Shown here: positions 44,230-57,299 of the stretch, in pieces
Layout: the number at the start of each line of letters is the position of its first letter
Position numbering within the stretch: the first letter of the stretch is position 1
Assembly (NCBI GenBank): GCA_012934845.2
Contig: WNNJ02001092.1
Coordinates: 21,477 to 85,476, forward strand
Direction: 5' to 3'
DNA: 64,000 nt
DNA from: Pomphorhynchus laevis
Taxonomy: Eukaryota; Acanthocephala; Palaeacanthocephala; Echinorhynchida; Pomphorhynchidae
Made by a program: the position numbers and the translations under genes
The notes under the pieces: generated by a model
What the model saw: the letters and a program-made list of their open reading frames with translations, nothing else
Database searches by the model: none
Told to the model about the DNA's origin: nothing

Positions 44230-44850
44230 TTGAGCACAAAAGAATACAACTGTTTTGAAGTAAGTGCCAAGAATATAACCTTTAATTTGTATTGCAGGCA
44301 CGAAAAGCTAATTAAACCAATTTTGTAATGGGGAAAGATTGTCAGACTTTTAAGCGCGTGATTGTATTGCTGTAGCTTATCTTGTTGCGACCAAATTTCT
44401 TCTTGCGAGGTGTTTTAACGTGGTACTGGCCTTTGGCCCTATTCCTCACCAAGTTGAAAATATTAACGGGGTAAATATTTTACTGTCTATCCCATGTATT
44501 TATACGTGAAAGCACTGAAAGGACCAAGAGAGTGTGATGGTGCGTGGTTATTAAATACACATATGTCGTAGAATGATCGCTCCATCATATTTCCGCTGGT
44601 TCCTGTTGATGATAAATCGAGCCACGCTGGGTAATCTCGTGTTGTGTTAGAATTTTCTAATGTAACATTGTCAGGAACTTGTTGAAGTAAGCACTCAACA
44701 TTTAATAAATATTTTTTCTAACGAACCAAGAAAACTATGTCAGGAACTTGTTGAAGTAAACACTCAACTTCGACCCTTCCATTGTTTCCCTCACTATCTG
44801 CCATAAAATCACGCATAACATTGTGCCTTACAATAGGCACAATGCATTGT
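44230..44850 (-). pseudogene. Unidentified decayed coding-like segment
   Basis: GC content rises and the minus strand holds frames such as GNNGRVEVECLLQQVPDIVF and NLVRNRAKGQYHVKTPRKKK that look protein-derived. A 33-bp string TGTCAGGAACTTGTTGAAGT... is tandemly duplicated (44668-44700 and 44735-44768). I cannot name the family; a transposase remnant is possible. Confidence 0.3.
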
Positions 44851-44859
44851 ACCTTACAA

Positions 44860-45890
44860 TATTAATTTATTGATCAAATATATTAGGTTGTGTTACGGAT
44901 ATAATTCATCTTTAAAGTAAATGATACTTTAAATTGTATTTTTTAAAAGACAAAATTAAAAAATAATAATATTAAATCAAAATTTAATAATTTAATAATC
45001 TGAGAAGTTATTTATTAATGCCTACCGCAGCCTCTCGGCTTGGGGCTAATAGCCAAAGTTACAGGAATTACATAAATTGAAAGCAAATATTTAAGATATT
45101 AATCACGACTGGGGGGGTGAGATTTTACTTGTAGGATCGTTGACTTTGACTTGAAGACGTTTTTATAGCATCAGGCTGCGGGTAAATGTTGATTTATTAT
45201 TGTTGAATCTACATGTATTGAATCGATTTTACGAAGTGGAATTTTTGAAAGAATTGGACAAGATAATACATGAGAAATAGATGGACATTGTAGATTACAA
45301 AATTTGCAGCGACAACATATTGAACGTTCATGACATGGAATGTTGATAGTGCACAGCTTGTCGTGATAACCGTGAATGTAGGCACGAACGATGATTGGTC
45401 TTTTGGTCACTTGAGGTTGTTGCCAAAGAGGTTGTAGCACACATAAGGTTGTGTTACGGATACAATTCATCTTTAAAGTAAATGATACGTTTAAGATGTC
45501 TTTTTAAAAAAAAGACAAAATAAAAAAATAATAATGTTAAATCAAAATTCGATAATTCAATAATAAATAATAAATAACAAATAATTGTTATAAGATTTTA
45601 TATAATTTATATCAAGTTCAGATATTAATTTACATCAATCCAAAGATATTAATTTATTGATCAAATATATTAGGTTGTGTTACGGATATAATTCATCTTT
45701 AAAGTAAACGATACGTTGAAGGTGTCTCTTTTAAAAAAGACAAAATTAAAAAATAATGTTAAATCAAAATTTAATAATTCCATAATAAGTAATAAATAAC
45801 AAATAATTGTTATAAGATTTTATATAATTTATATCAAGTTCAGATATTAATTTACATCAATCCAAAGATATTAATTTATTGATAAATGAT
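44860..45890. repeat. Tandem array of about 215-bp units related to the Naiad 3' UTR
   Basis: Units starting near ATTAGGTTGTGTTACGGATA at about 44880, 45447 and 45672 contain ATGTTAAATCAAAATTTAATAA and ATCAAGTTCAGATATTAATT. The ATAATGCTAAATCAAAATTTAAT string is part of the Naiad 3' region at 25.9 kb, so the array probably grew from its tail. The first unit is interrupted by a LINE piece (45010-45446). Confidence 0.65.
45010..45470 (-). pseudogene. LINE C-terminal zinc-knuckle fragment
   Basis: A 99-codon minus frame with CHERSICCRCKFCNLQCPSI followed by SHVLSCPIL, the C..C...S.SH.L..CP pattern found after the RT domain in many non-LTR elements. RT itself is absent. Confidence 0.5.
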
Positions 45891-45899
45891 ACGTTTAAG

Positions 45900-46555
45900 A
45901 TGCATTTTTGTTGAATACATGATGGCTATTAAAAATATTGTAATTTGTCAATATTTGGTTTTCCACCGAGATCTTTTGAAACTTGTATATGCAAAAAATT
46001 TTAAATATTAAATATTTTTAAGTATTGTTAAATATTGTAAATTATAAAATATTGTAATGAAAATAGTTATCATTTTGATATTTCAATGCAAAGCATTTTT
46101 TGGAAACAGCGCAAATAATTTTGAATAAATAAGCAATAAGGTAAGTTATTTTAATTATAAAAAATAATTTAGTATTATTTTAATTATAAAAAATAATTTA
46201 TAATTATTTAAATTATAATTATTTTAGTTATAAAATTTTTTATTTTATCATTATAAAATAAAAAATTTATTTAAGTTTTTTAATTTAAATTTTCTATCGC
46301 TTTTTTAATTTAATTTATTATTTTTGGTAAGAAAGACAAATTATACATTAAAAAAATAAATAAAAAATATTAAAATGCTAAATATTTAATAATATCAAAA
46401 TATTGAATAATGTTCGTAATTAATTTTTCTTTTAATTTTTTGGTTACTTAATCGATCAATAAATTGGTATTCAAAAAAACGATAAGATGGTTGTACGAAT
46501 GGAATTCAAAAATTACCAACAAAATGGTTGTGAAAGATGTAGTAGAACAGAAATA
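45900..46555. other. AT-rich DNA
   Basis: No gene or element seen; runs of AAAATAATTT. Confidence 0.4.
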
Positions 46556-46560
46556 AAAAT

Positions 46561-46609
46561 ATGAACATTTGGTTATTGTTAATGATTTGCATTCATACAA
46601 ATCATCAAG
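46561..46609 (+). CDS. Possible first exon encoding a signal peptide
   Basis: ATG followed by NIWLLLMICIHTNHQ, a short hydrophobic stretch ending at a consensus GTGAGT donor (46610) in phase 1, the usual phase for secreted modular proteins. Downstream, CATCAAGGTGAGTTA is repeated at about 46664-46678 and inverted at about 46689-46705, forming a hairpin in the presumed intron. No second exon was found, so this may be chance. Confidence 0.3.
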
Positions 46610-47455
46610 GTGAGTTATCAAATTGTTTGAATAGGTGAGCTATTAAACTGGTTTCATCAAGGTGAGTTAGCTTGTTTAACCAGTTTAACTCGCCTTGATG
46701 GAGTTAACTGATTTAACTGCATTGGATTTACACACTTATAGTTTAGTTTACTATCTTCGTGATGCACCAACTTGTTTAAGACATTAATTTCTTTTATACA
46801 TTAAAAATAATCTGCGCCGTAAGTATTTTTGCGATATATTTGGCATAACTTATATAGGGTCTCACTTGTTGTGGTCAAGCAGAAATCACTAGTCATAAAT
46901 CAGTACGTTGGATTGAAAGAGATCAATACACGATGTTTAATTTTTATAAATGTTGATTCTTCAGAATAAATCGAATATTCTTCTTAAGTACTTACTTATT
47001 TGATTGCTGATAGAATTGAAAAGTCAATTTACGCCTGAGAAATAAAAAAATTTGTGGTAGCGAAATTATTTCCGTCAATTTTATTCTAATATAAGGGTGT
47101 TTGTGAACACTCAGTTATTAGCAGTATAAAGTATGTAAATCACTTAAGTCCTTCTATGAAATTGGTATATTTAAGTGTTTTTTGACGAATCCATAATTGA
47201 TGGATATTTATGATCGACGACTCATGTCAGTGATAACTTATTCTTAAAAATGACAATGACGACACCGCATAGATAGCTGAGCAAAAATCAAATTATATAC
47301 CAGATTAATGATTAATTATTCTATAGATAATAAATTTGATTAATAACCCAGGTCATGTTTGAAGTTGTAAACGTAATAATTTGCCCTGGCACGTCGCTAT
47401 AAAGACTTGTGCGATCAAGTCTATTAGATAGAATACTACTAGGTAGCAAGTCGGA

Positions 47456-48310
47456 TTAGCGGCCAAACCGGCAGCTAATCCGACTTATCTGGAGTCGGAT
47501 TAGCTGGAGTGTGAGTTCCAGTTCGTAGATCATCAATCTGTAAGTTGTAAAAACAGTAAAAACATTATTTATATCAAAATATGAATAATAAAGTATCCAC
47601 TGGATCGATTCATACATACTATTTAAAATATCATTTATGAATGTAGAGTAAAAGACCCTCGACGTGACAACTAGAACATTGTCAACATATATGCGCCAGT
47701 AAAAAACGTTATCCAATTTGTGTAGATGATTGATTTCCCAGTCTTCATTTAGCACAGCCAAAGTTGCAAGAAGACTTTCCATTGATATACCACTTAAATG
47801 GTTAAACACCCTTCCTGGAAATATGTCTGATCAGTTGATCCTGATTAATGATCAGTTGGACTAGTTAATCTTGAAAACGTTTTATTTCTATATTCTGCAG
47901 TTCTTCCACTACCTTGGATACATGCTTTTATGTGAAAACTGAATTTAATCTCGTTTCAGATAAGTCTAAATTCAAAAAGACTAAAGACTCTGCATTCTTT
48001 CACTAGAGAAAATTCAATCAATTGTTTCTTTCACATGATACCGTTATGATCCCTGAACATGATAACTGGTTTTGCCGCCCAAAGTAGTCGGTATTATTCA
48101 TGTACTTTGCTAACAGAATTACCAAACCGGGATTCTAAATGCAAGAAACTTAATTCTCTACAAAAGTCTTGTTTGCTGCTATCATAGTTATCAATGCGTA
48201 ATAACAAGACATTAACATTGTCTACATCTGGGAACTTGTGACACATTTTATAAAACGATGTGTCAAGTGATAAACCATTTCGTTTAGCTCTTTATTGATT
48301 TTTTAATTGA
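47456..48310 (-). pseudogene. Third PLE-like RT fragment
   Basis: The 117-codon minus frame (47456-47809) has GISMESLLATL, the place of GxPMGSPLSP, and WRIYVDNVLVV, a changed YVDD box. Upstream broken frames (to about 48.3 kb) look like the preceding RT blocks. Distinct from both the Naiad and the nested PLE, and much older. Confidence 0.55.
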
Positions 48311-49300
48311 ATGTAAATGAATTGCAACTTTGAACGGTATGCGTAAACAAGAGTTTGTATTTAAATATCTATTTCCCACAGTAAATATTATTTATGAGAT
48401 ATAGAGGTTCCATCTGCTGTAAACAATAAATTTTAGAGATCTAAAAAAGATCTCTAAAATTATCTTTTTTAGATTATCTTTTATAATCTAAAAAAGATCT
48501 ACAGTTTTCATTAAAATTATGTATTTGCTCACTTATATCAACTTATATAAGTCACTTATATCAACTTCATAAAGTAAAATCTTATCAAACGGGTAAGATT
48601 TATTTCGTAAAGCTTTCAATTCTTGTTTGCTATTATTTGCTATTAATTTTATTAGAAAATTAATTATAAAATTTTTAAAAATTCAATAACATTTTTAAAT
48701 TTATTTAAAAATTTATAAAATTTTTGAAAATTCAATAACATTTTTAAATTTATTTTATTTATGATTTTCAATTAAAAATCATGTTATGATTTACCTTAAT
48801 TTTACGTTCTAAAAATATTACTGAAAAATTTACCTTGACATTTAGTTAAATTTATTAACTTTCTTAATTAGTATTGATTTAACGAGACATCTAGTTGATA
48901 TTTACTATTTATTTTATAAATTGCCATTGCATTCTTACCTTTAAATTTATGTATAGCAAATATAACTGCTTTCCAGAACTCTAGCATTTATTTTTTATTT
49001 ACGTAATACAATTTTTCTTTATCATTCTAAATTGTCATCTAGAATCCCTGCTACCGAAATTGTTGATCATAGAAAGTAATACCTTTATCGGTATGGAAAG
49101 TATTATATATCATTGAATAATTATTTTCTTTTATTAATGTCTGATACAATTAACCAGAAAATCGATAAAATTGTAGTTTAAAAGATTGTGAAATGGAAGT
49201 CTCTAACCTTGGCGTTTTTGTCAGAATTATTACGCTGCGCATTCGAGAAAATATAAAATATTAAACACCAATAAAACATGATATATATTATAATATTAAA
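48311..49300. other. AT-rich DNA with small repeats
   Basis: AGATCTAAAAAAGATCT-type inverted repeats near 48437-48500; otherwise nothing recognised. Confidence 0.4.
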
Positions 49301-49620
49301 TAATTTGTGAGGTGAAATATTTGAAATTAATTATATTTTATTATCTGAAATTAATTATATTTTAAATACACCTTAATTACTAGTTAAGTAATTAGTAATC
49401 ACCTTAATAATTTGTGCGGTGAAATATTTGAAATTAATTATATTTTATTATCTGAAATTAATTATATTTTAAATACACCTTAATTACTAGTTAAGTAATT
49501 AGTAATCATCTTAATAATTTGTGAGGTGAAATATTTGAAATTAATTACATTTTAATGTTTTTGCTTCGCCAAACAAAACAATTTTAATATTTGAAATTAA
49601 TTATATTTTAAATACACCTG
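49301..49620. repeat. About 107-bp tandem repeat, nearly three units
   Basis: Units begin at about 49301, 49407 and 49514 with AATTTGTGAGGTGAAATATT; the last is diverged and interrupted. Confidence 0.8.
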
Positions 49621-51737
49621 AATTACTGACTTATGTTAGATGCTAAACATTCGCGGAATGTACATACGATATGTTTGCAACTCAACTTAATAGTGATCAA
49701 AAAGTCAGTACTTTTACAAAAACTGGTTTAAAGTATTAATCTGCGTGTGTAGGTTTCGCATTGAGTTGGAAATACCACTTTTATTGATTTCCTATCATCA
49801 AGAATTAAAAGTTTTTAAAAGATATCGTTGTTTAAAGAATGTGCACAGTATGTTGATGGTTTGGTAACAGTGCTGGTATAGACCAACAATGGAAGAAATT
49901 TTGACTATTTTAGATCAGAGCCCCGGTGATTATGATATATAGTAGCTGGTTATTATTAGATCAGCAGCATGAACCGGGTTAATACCGTGAAACCAGTTAG
50001 AGTAAGCTTATATGACTTCTGAAAACTAAGGCGATAAACTGACGCAATGAGAGAGATGATTGATTGATGCTAAATATGGTAAAAAGTGGAGAGAGTTAAG
50101 ATGATAATGTCGAGTTCTTTATTTAAAAAGCCACATACGCGCGTTGAGTTGCGGAAAGTTGTGAATAAACAACTTTCAACAACGAAGTTTTTTGTGATTT
50201 TTAAATTCGTCCATTCCTCTTCGATTTATCAAATTTAGCAGCGAATTCTTAGGATTTGTGATCAATGAACTCATCTATATTAAAGATTTGCATTATGTGA
50301 ATGTGTTTAAATAAGGATTACTCTCCCGTTATCGTCTGAGCTGCTCGTCAACGTCTTAAACTGATCCCTGGATGTTTCGTCATAAAAAAAACACCCGATA
50401 TGTTTAGCGTAGCATATTGGATTTTTTCGCTAAACACCAGATATTATTTTTAGAAATTGTCATGCGTTTTTGAGATTGAATAAAATCTTTTCTTATATAC
50501 TCTAAGGGTTTTCTTTGTTTTGTTTTATGCACATTCATATTACGTTTCATTTAGTATATTATGTTTTCATAGAAAACATGACTTGGTGTCAGATTTAGCA
50601 AAACTCGATAAATTCAGTGCATTTGTCTGCTTTAAATATTTCTTTAAAAAGCATGAAAAATTTTCCTACTATCGATCTGACACTTCTCCTTTTATAAGAT
50701 AACTGTATGGTTAATATCATTCAGTTAAATCAAATGTAGCAAAAATAGTATAAATGATTTATTCAATATTTTATAAAATTCTTCTTTCTTCATGCTTATC
50801 CCTATTTTTTGGGTTGCACACCATAATGAGTAGCTTCCACTTCACTCGATTCGCTACTGTTTACTTTTCTCACTTTTCACTCGTTATTTGACTTCTTCAC
50901 AGTGACCAAGCGGGATCTGTGCGCGTCGCTTTCGGGCAACACCCTAGCCGATATGGCTTTTTGGTTTTGACTAATTATGTCAAGGGTTTTGAGTTGTATA
51001 TTTACAGTCGGATGCCCTACTGACATCAACCATCCTCCATTTCAGCCAGACTTGGGACGGGCCTTGGCGGAATCCAAGGCCGCCACATTAATTAATTTTA
51101 TAAAAACATAATTAATCAATTAATAATCATAAGTAATAAATTGTAATTAAATTTGAGTTGAATTTTTTTCCAATTTAATTAAAAGTTGTAAACAATAACA
51201 ATATGCCAAGTACATTGCATATATGGGCTTGGTTCTCCACTTGGGTCTATTAAGTGTTGAAATTGAAGCATTAAATATATTTAAATATATATATAATATA
51301 TTATAATTATATATTATATATAAATATATATACATTAAATATATTGAAATTGCTTATAAAATCAGAAGTTATCAGGGCTGCAGTTTTAGACTTGTCAACG
51401 TGTTGTGGGCAATCAAATCTACATTTTTAAATTACAAGGGTATCTAGTAACTTCTAAGAGACCCTAGAATAAGGGTATCTTAGATAATTAGCTTTTACAT
51501 AAAGTATTGATGCTCCAGATAAATTCAAAACATAATTAAATAATGGTTTGTTCTAATAACCTATTATCAGGAAGGTCTTATTTTCCTGAATGCTATATAA
51601 AAATAATTAATATTCAAGAAATGTTTAAAGCCTTTTCAAATAATATTTGCAACACTTAAAAAAATGATTCCCATTAAATTAAATGTCCAAATACATCAAA
51701 ATAATCAATTACTCAAATGTAGTATTTTAACTCTTAC
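49621..51737. other. Unassigned DNA with a GC-richer block
   Basis: No gene supported. A GC-richer block at 50770-51110 (CACCATAATGAG, CCGATATGGC, CTTGGCGGAATCCAAGGC) looks like part of a repeat from another element but I cannot classify it. The 60-codon frame at 50520-50702 is not convincing. Confidence 0.35.
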
Positions 51738-51916
51738 CTTGTGCAGTTCAGGTTTTGCAAACTTTTTTGTAGCATAAGTTCACAATTCTGTGAACTTCTG
51801 TTATGCAAACAATATTTTAAAAATTCGAATGAAAACTGGAAAATACTTTGCTTACCCGATGACAACTCGATCATCCAGCTTCTTTGCAAATACAATGAAG
51901 TGAATACGATAGAGCT
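51738..51916 (-). CDS. Internal exon of an unrecognised host gene
   Basis: 179-nt exon between a TTTTATTGTTTTAAG acceptor (ends 51917) and a consensus GTAAGA donor (51737). It encodes SSIVFTSLYLQRSWMIELSS, FQFSFEFLKYCLHNRSSQNC and LMLQKSLQNLNCT, an amphipathic-helix-rich peptide of the kind found in ARM/HEAT-repeat proteins. Enters in phase 0, leaves in phase 2. No neighbouring exons were identified. Confidence 0.45.
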
Positions 51917-52904
51917 CTTAAAACAATAAAAGCAGAAAATACTTATTTTCAAATATATCATTAAATAACAAGAAATTGCTATTGTAGTTTCTTTAGTGTG
52001 TAATTAATGCGTTGATGATATCGATCATTTTTTGGGATGTAGTAAAACATAAATCATTATAAAATACAAAATCATATCTTGGATAATGGCTTGTAAAAAA
52101 TAAAAGCTAAAAATATCAAATATGTTGTTGTGAATGGTCGATGAACACAATTATAAAAACAAATTCTAAATTCATCAATAGTTGAGTAAAATTCCAAATG
52201 TGCAACTAACACGGAAATAAAATGGCACAAATTTAATATTGAAGAACAAAACGACTTTGAATATATATCTTTAAATATAGTCGTTTTGCATACGAAAAGC
52301 GATTATAAATATCCTTATAATTAAGGATATTAATTATTTGCATTTTGCTTTCCAACAAGCAAAAGCGACGTAGCAAATATGTGAAATGCAATTACACGAG
52401 CATTCATACTCCTTAATTTAAAATACAAACGAAATCCGCATTTTAATATTTCATCGAAATATTATAGTATATAGTTATATACACTATAATATCTACTTGA
52501 GTATATAATATATACTCAAATATCTTCCTTAATTGATATACAAAAATTGGATATACATAATGGATATATAAATATACTTTATAGGTTATTTATTTAATAT
52601 TTCTATTATAATATTTGGTTCGGTTGGGGGATCAGATCCTCCTGGACCTGAGGCCATAGAAGAATGGACAGAAGACTATCAAATCTGAACATCTTTGACT
52701 GTTTTAAATCTAATCTGACAATCTTTTTGTCCTGACCATTTTCTTATTTATTTATCGGTTGTATTATTTATTTAACAAAGTTTTCATTTATTCATTTAAA
52801 AGTACATTTTAATGTTTCATCAAAATATTATAGTATATAGATCCGTTAAAGTGTGAAATGGTATTTAAGAAACCATTATTATTAATAATAAAAAAATATC
52901 CGTT
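51917..52904. other. AT-rich DNA
   Basis: An inverted repeat near 52240-52300 (AAAACGACTTTGAATATA / TATATT...AGTCGTTTTG) and a GC-richer stub at 52617-52680 that may belong to the RTE piece downstream. No gene. Confidence 0.35.
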
Positions 52905-53395
52905 TCCATGTTAAGGAAACGGTTTTTCCTGATGTGGGGGATTTTTAGTATCTTGGGGTATTGTTCTTGAGGGATGGCAGAAACATCACGGAGATTGAAA
53001 AGCAGATTTGAGCAGCTAACGCAGCAAAATGAAGATCCTTCGCTGTGGCCGTCCTTAGCCTTTGAGATAAGGTTAGGAATTCGGTCACCGGGATGGACTC
53101 GGAGTAAAGTCGTTGCGTCTCCACATCGAAGAAAGTAAGTTGAGGTGGCTAGGACACGTTCTGATGATGCTTAGGATCACCTTCCTCGGATTGCTTTCCA
53201 GGCCTGCTCTCTGGAAAGGGACCTCGAGGTAGACCTCGATACCGGTTGAGAGATCAAATCTCGAAACTGGCCGAAGACCGCCTTGAGCTATCTAAAAGAG
53301 AACTACTCTAGTCTGTCGCCCATGGTCCCAATGTCCGGGGGTAGTTTGGTTCGTACACTGACTCCACTACTCGATACCTGAACCAGTGGTTGACA
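52905..53395 (+). pseudogene. RTE-type LINE 3' fragment
   Basis: Broken plus-strand frames give LGVLFLRDGR, KLRWLGHVLMM, then ACSLERDLEVDLDT and the final PKTALSYLKENY-like end. The RWLGHVLRM and GRPRGRPR..W tail is typical for the C-terminus of RTE/BovB-like reverse transcriptases. The RT core is missing. Confidence 0.55.
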
Positions 53396-53477
53396 AGAAA
53401 AATCTTGTTTATTATTATTTGTGCAATTTTCCTGTTTTTATTATTTCTGATTTTCTTCGGCATTTCATTTATTATAA

Positions 53478-53525
53478 ATTTGTTGACAAATAACACATAT
53501 TTAGTTTGTTATTTGTCAACAAATA
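53478..53525. repeat. Perfect hairpin
   Basis: Arms TTTGTTGACAAATAAC and GTTATTTGTCAACAAA around ACATATTTAGTTT. Could be a MITE scar; no transcriptional context known. Confidence 0.7.
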
Positions 53526-53579
53526 GCAGTTATAACCGTTCTCCCGGTTACCCATTTTATGATATATATTTATCCTGAT

Positions 53580-56130
53580 CTGTATTTTAAATATGCATGA
53601 ACGATCAGGTATAATAAAAAATAAAAAAAATATTTTGATATTTCGCATAACTTAATATTAACATAACATAATATTCTTATCATAACATAATATTTTGATA
53701 TTTCGTCTTGTAACAAGACGCATCCATAGAAATTTTAAAAAATAAATTAAAATTTATTTTATTGTTTTTTATTTTAATAAATTAAATTAAATTACTCTCT
53801 TACTCACCGGCACTGCAAAGAGAGCTTATACGAGTTAATATTCCACTTTAATTCGCTAAAATTTGATTTAATTTATATTTAATTCACACCATTTTATATT
53901 TCACATTTTTTAAATTCCTCAGACCTAAAAATGTTTCGCTCTGCTCTCATACTCTTATAATTTATAGTTTTTGTTCAAAACTGAAATTAGAGCAGAAACG
54001 ACATTTTATCAAAAGATAACATATTCCACCTTAAATATAAACAAAAATGTAACGCTAATATTTGAGATCCTTGATCAATCGTGATTTAAACTTTTTATTT
54101 AATTTCGCATAAAACTCAAATATCTTCCTTAATTGATATATAAATAAACTTTATAAAAATAATTACTTTCCTGCAATCTATACAAAATAATTAAAACAAA
54201 AAGCTAACTTCTAAAAGTTTATTAATTTATTGTAATTTATTGACTATTTGGTGCTCTTTAACTTTTTAATTTTTCACACGCTAAATCTTGACTATAGAGT
54301 AAATCCGTTGTGGCAAAAAGGAAATTCACATCTAATGCAGTTTTTCAAAGCTTTAGAAACAACAGCAGATTCAATCATTTACATTATTGCAAATTTTTAC
54401 TTTAATAAATTACATTTGAAAATCAGGGCTTGAAATTTGTTCTACTGAAAATAGAACATCAAAGCACCATTAAACATCCAAGTTTGATGGGACGTGATGG
54501 TTCCAAGCACTTTTAATTTTATTAATTAAAAGAAACGACTGAAGACATTTCGTTCTCTCAGTTGATAAATACTACTCTTAACTTAACTATCATCGGGTAT
54601 TATCGCTAATTTTATACATTAAAAGAGCTTGCATTCGCAGTGTATTTTTAATTAGTTTCACAATTATCTTTGTCGAGGTATTTAGTAAACGAGGTTGGTA
54701 TCGCTTCTAAATTAATATTTTTTTACGAACATTAAGGATTAAATTTTTTTATTCAAGTAATAAAAATTTTAATAATTATCTCTCACTCGCCGACAATGCA
54801 GAGACATTCCTACACTCTTATCAAGAAAATCGCAAAGTGATTTAAACTTCTTTAGTCTTTACAACTCTTATCAATAACTTTTTAGGTTACTTATACCAAA
54901 GCATTACGGTTATGGACAACCTTAATGCTTTAAAAGCATTGAGGTTTACTTTAAAATTCTTACGGCTTAAAAAGCAAGCGGTACCCACCATTTTCTTCAT
55001 CACTTCAGTGAATTAATTATTCGAATAAAGTTATTCACGTCCTAAATAGTTTAATATTAATTTAAATAATATTATTTCACTTTAATATCAATGAAAATAT
55101 GTAAATTAAGTGAATTAATTGTTTTCAATTACATATTCATTTTGCTAGCAAAGTATCGTTCCATCTGTTGTAGTATCGCATAGGATCGAAGGCGAACGAA
55201 TACCTTCTTTCTTTCTATCAGTTGTATATAAGATCTGCTTTATGAAAAATTGAATTCTGAGCACACGGGATTCAATAGAAGAAAACGTACAGACAACACA
55301 AAATTTACTTTTTCCGAAATTCTTTGCAAAATGAACGATAATTACGTAATAGTGCTAATAATAAGGATTTTCTTAAACAACAATATAACCGATAATAACA
55401 AAGAGGAAAACAGCGAATAAATAAAACAGAATAAATCTACAAAATATTCCCGCAGTCTTCCAACAAATTTCTAAGGCCTAAATTCTAGCTGGATCTGAGC
55501 CCTCCAGCCGATCCAACACGCCGCTCTCCGACTGAACCACCCTGGGTCTCTCTCACCGAAGAGTACAATCAAGGCGGACTATGCTCGGTAAAAATATATT
55601 ACTCTTATAGCTGAAATCTAACTGATTACTCGTCAAATACTCATCGGGTATTTTCGCCAAACTGTAATAAAGAAACTAAACAATAAAATATAAATTTGAA
55701 ATTATGATTAAGATATTGCACAAACCGTGTGTAATTAGTGATTATTCGACTGAGTATCAAAGTTAATTGACAGCACATAAGAGAATAAACTTAACATGTT
55801 TTTCGTATATCATGGAATAGCTTTGAAAAACAAAAGCAGTTTTGGTTGATGAAATATATGTTCTAGATCAGTGTTTTTTAAACTTATTCGGTCAAATGAC
55901 TATATTTACCAACAAGGCAAAAAAATCACAGGGCCTTCTAAAAAATATTTATAATTTACAAAATATTAGAAATTAAATATGAACCTATATCTATGAAGAT
56001 ATAGTCTTATACAGACATCTCATCTTTATACTTACCAAAATATTATCAGAAGAAAAACCTCAAAATTACTGATATATATATAATCATAAGAGTTTCGTTT
56101 GAAACTCGTATACATATATATATATAGTTT
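53580..56130. other. AT-rich DNA without supported genes
   Basis: Short GC-richer patch at 55480-55580 (CCCTCCAGCCGATCC) of unknown origin. Open frames are short and AT-driven. Confidence 0.35.
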
Positions 56131-56139
56131 CTTATGGGA

Positions 56140-56430
56140 TCATGAAGATTGATTGAAATCGGGACTGGTGATCCTTTTATGGATGCTTATTTATGTGTTG
56201 AATAGTTGAAGGCCACACAAGGTGACTTTCGCATTGAAAACCAGCTACAGAATCCTTCCTTCATGATATCCAATTCCATACACCCTGACTACTAACGGCA
56301 CCATTGCCACAGCCGTTTTCGTTTCGCCCGCTTTTTGCCACATGTTGGTAGCCCCGGGCTCGTCAGAAGGCTGACTACCAACTCTTCACCTGGCTTCACG
56401 AAGCTTTATTGTTGAAGCGAAACGCGTTTA
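56140..56430 (+). mobile_element. Short retroposon piece sharing a block with the 14.77-kb insertion
   Basis: Contains GGCTCGTCAGAAGGCTGACT followed by ACCAACTCTTC, matching the end of the 199-bp insertion, then TTCACGAAGCTTTATTGTTG, AAGC, GAAACGCG (56394-56424), another hairpin-plus-GAAACG end motif. TTGGTAG/CTACCAA arms flank the shared block. Confidence 0.5.
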
Positions 56431-56482
56431 TAAAAAACACATCAAGTGCTCTTATTTATTTTTGTCTTATTTGGCGGTTTTA

Positions 56483-57085
<603 letters not shown>

Positions 57086-57299
57086 ATACATTATATTGTA
57101 TAATATATATTATATTATATTATATATTTTATATTATAATTATATTATATATATTATATTGCTAGCCAAGTAGATGTATAAATAATATGTACACCACTAT
57201 AGTAGATGTAACTTATAGTAGACCACTTGTAGTAGATGTAAACCACTTATACACCACCTATCGTAGATGTAAACAATGTATATCTACAACACTGGAGCA

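Noticed and set aside
53308-53578. Two overlapping 62-codon frames on opposite strands
   Set aside because: Partly RTE remnant and partly a hairpin; no independent coding evidence.
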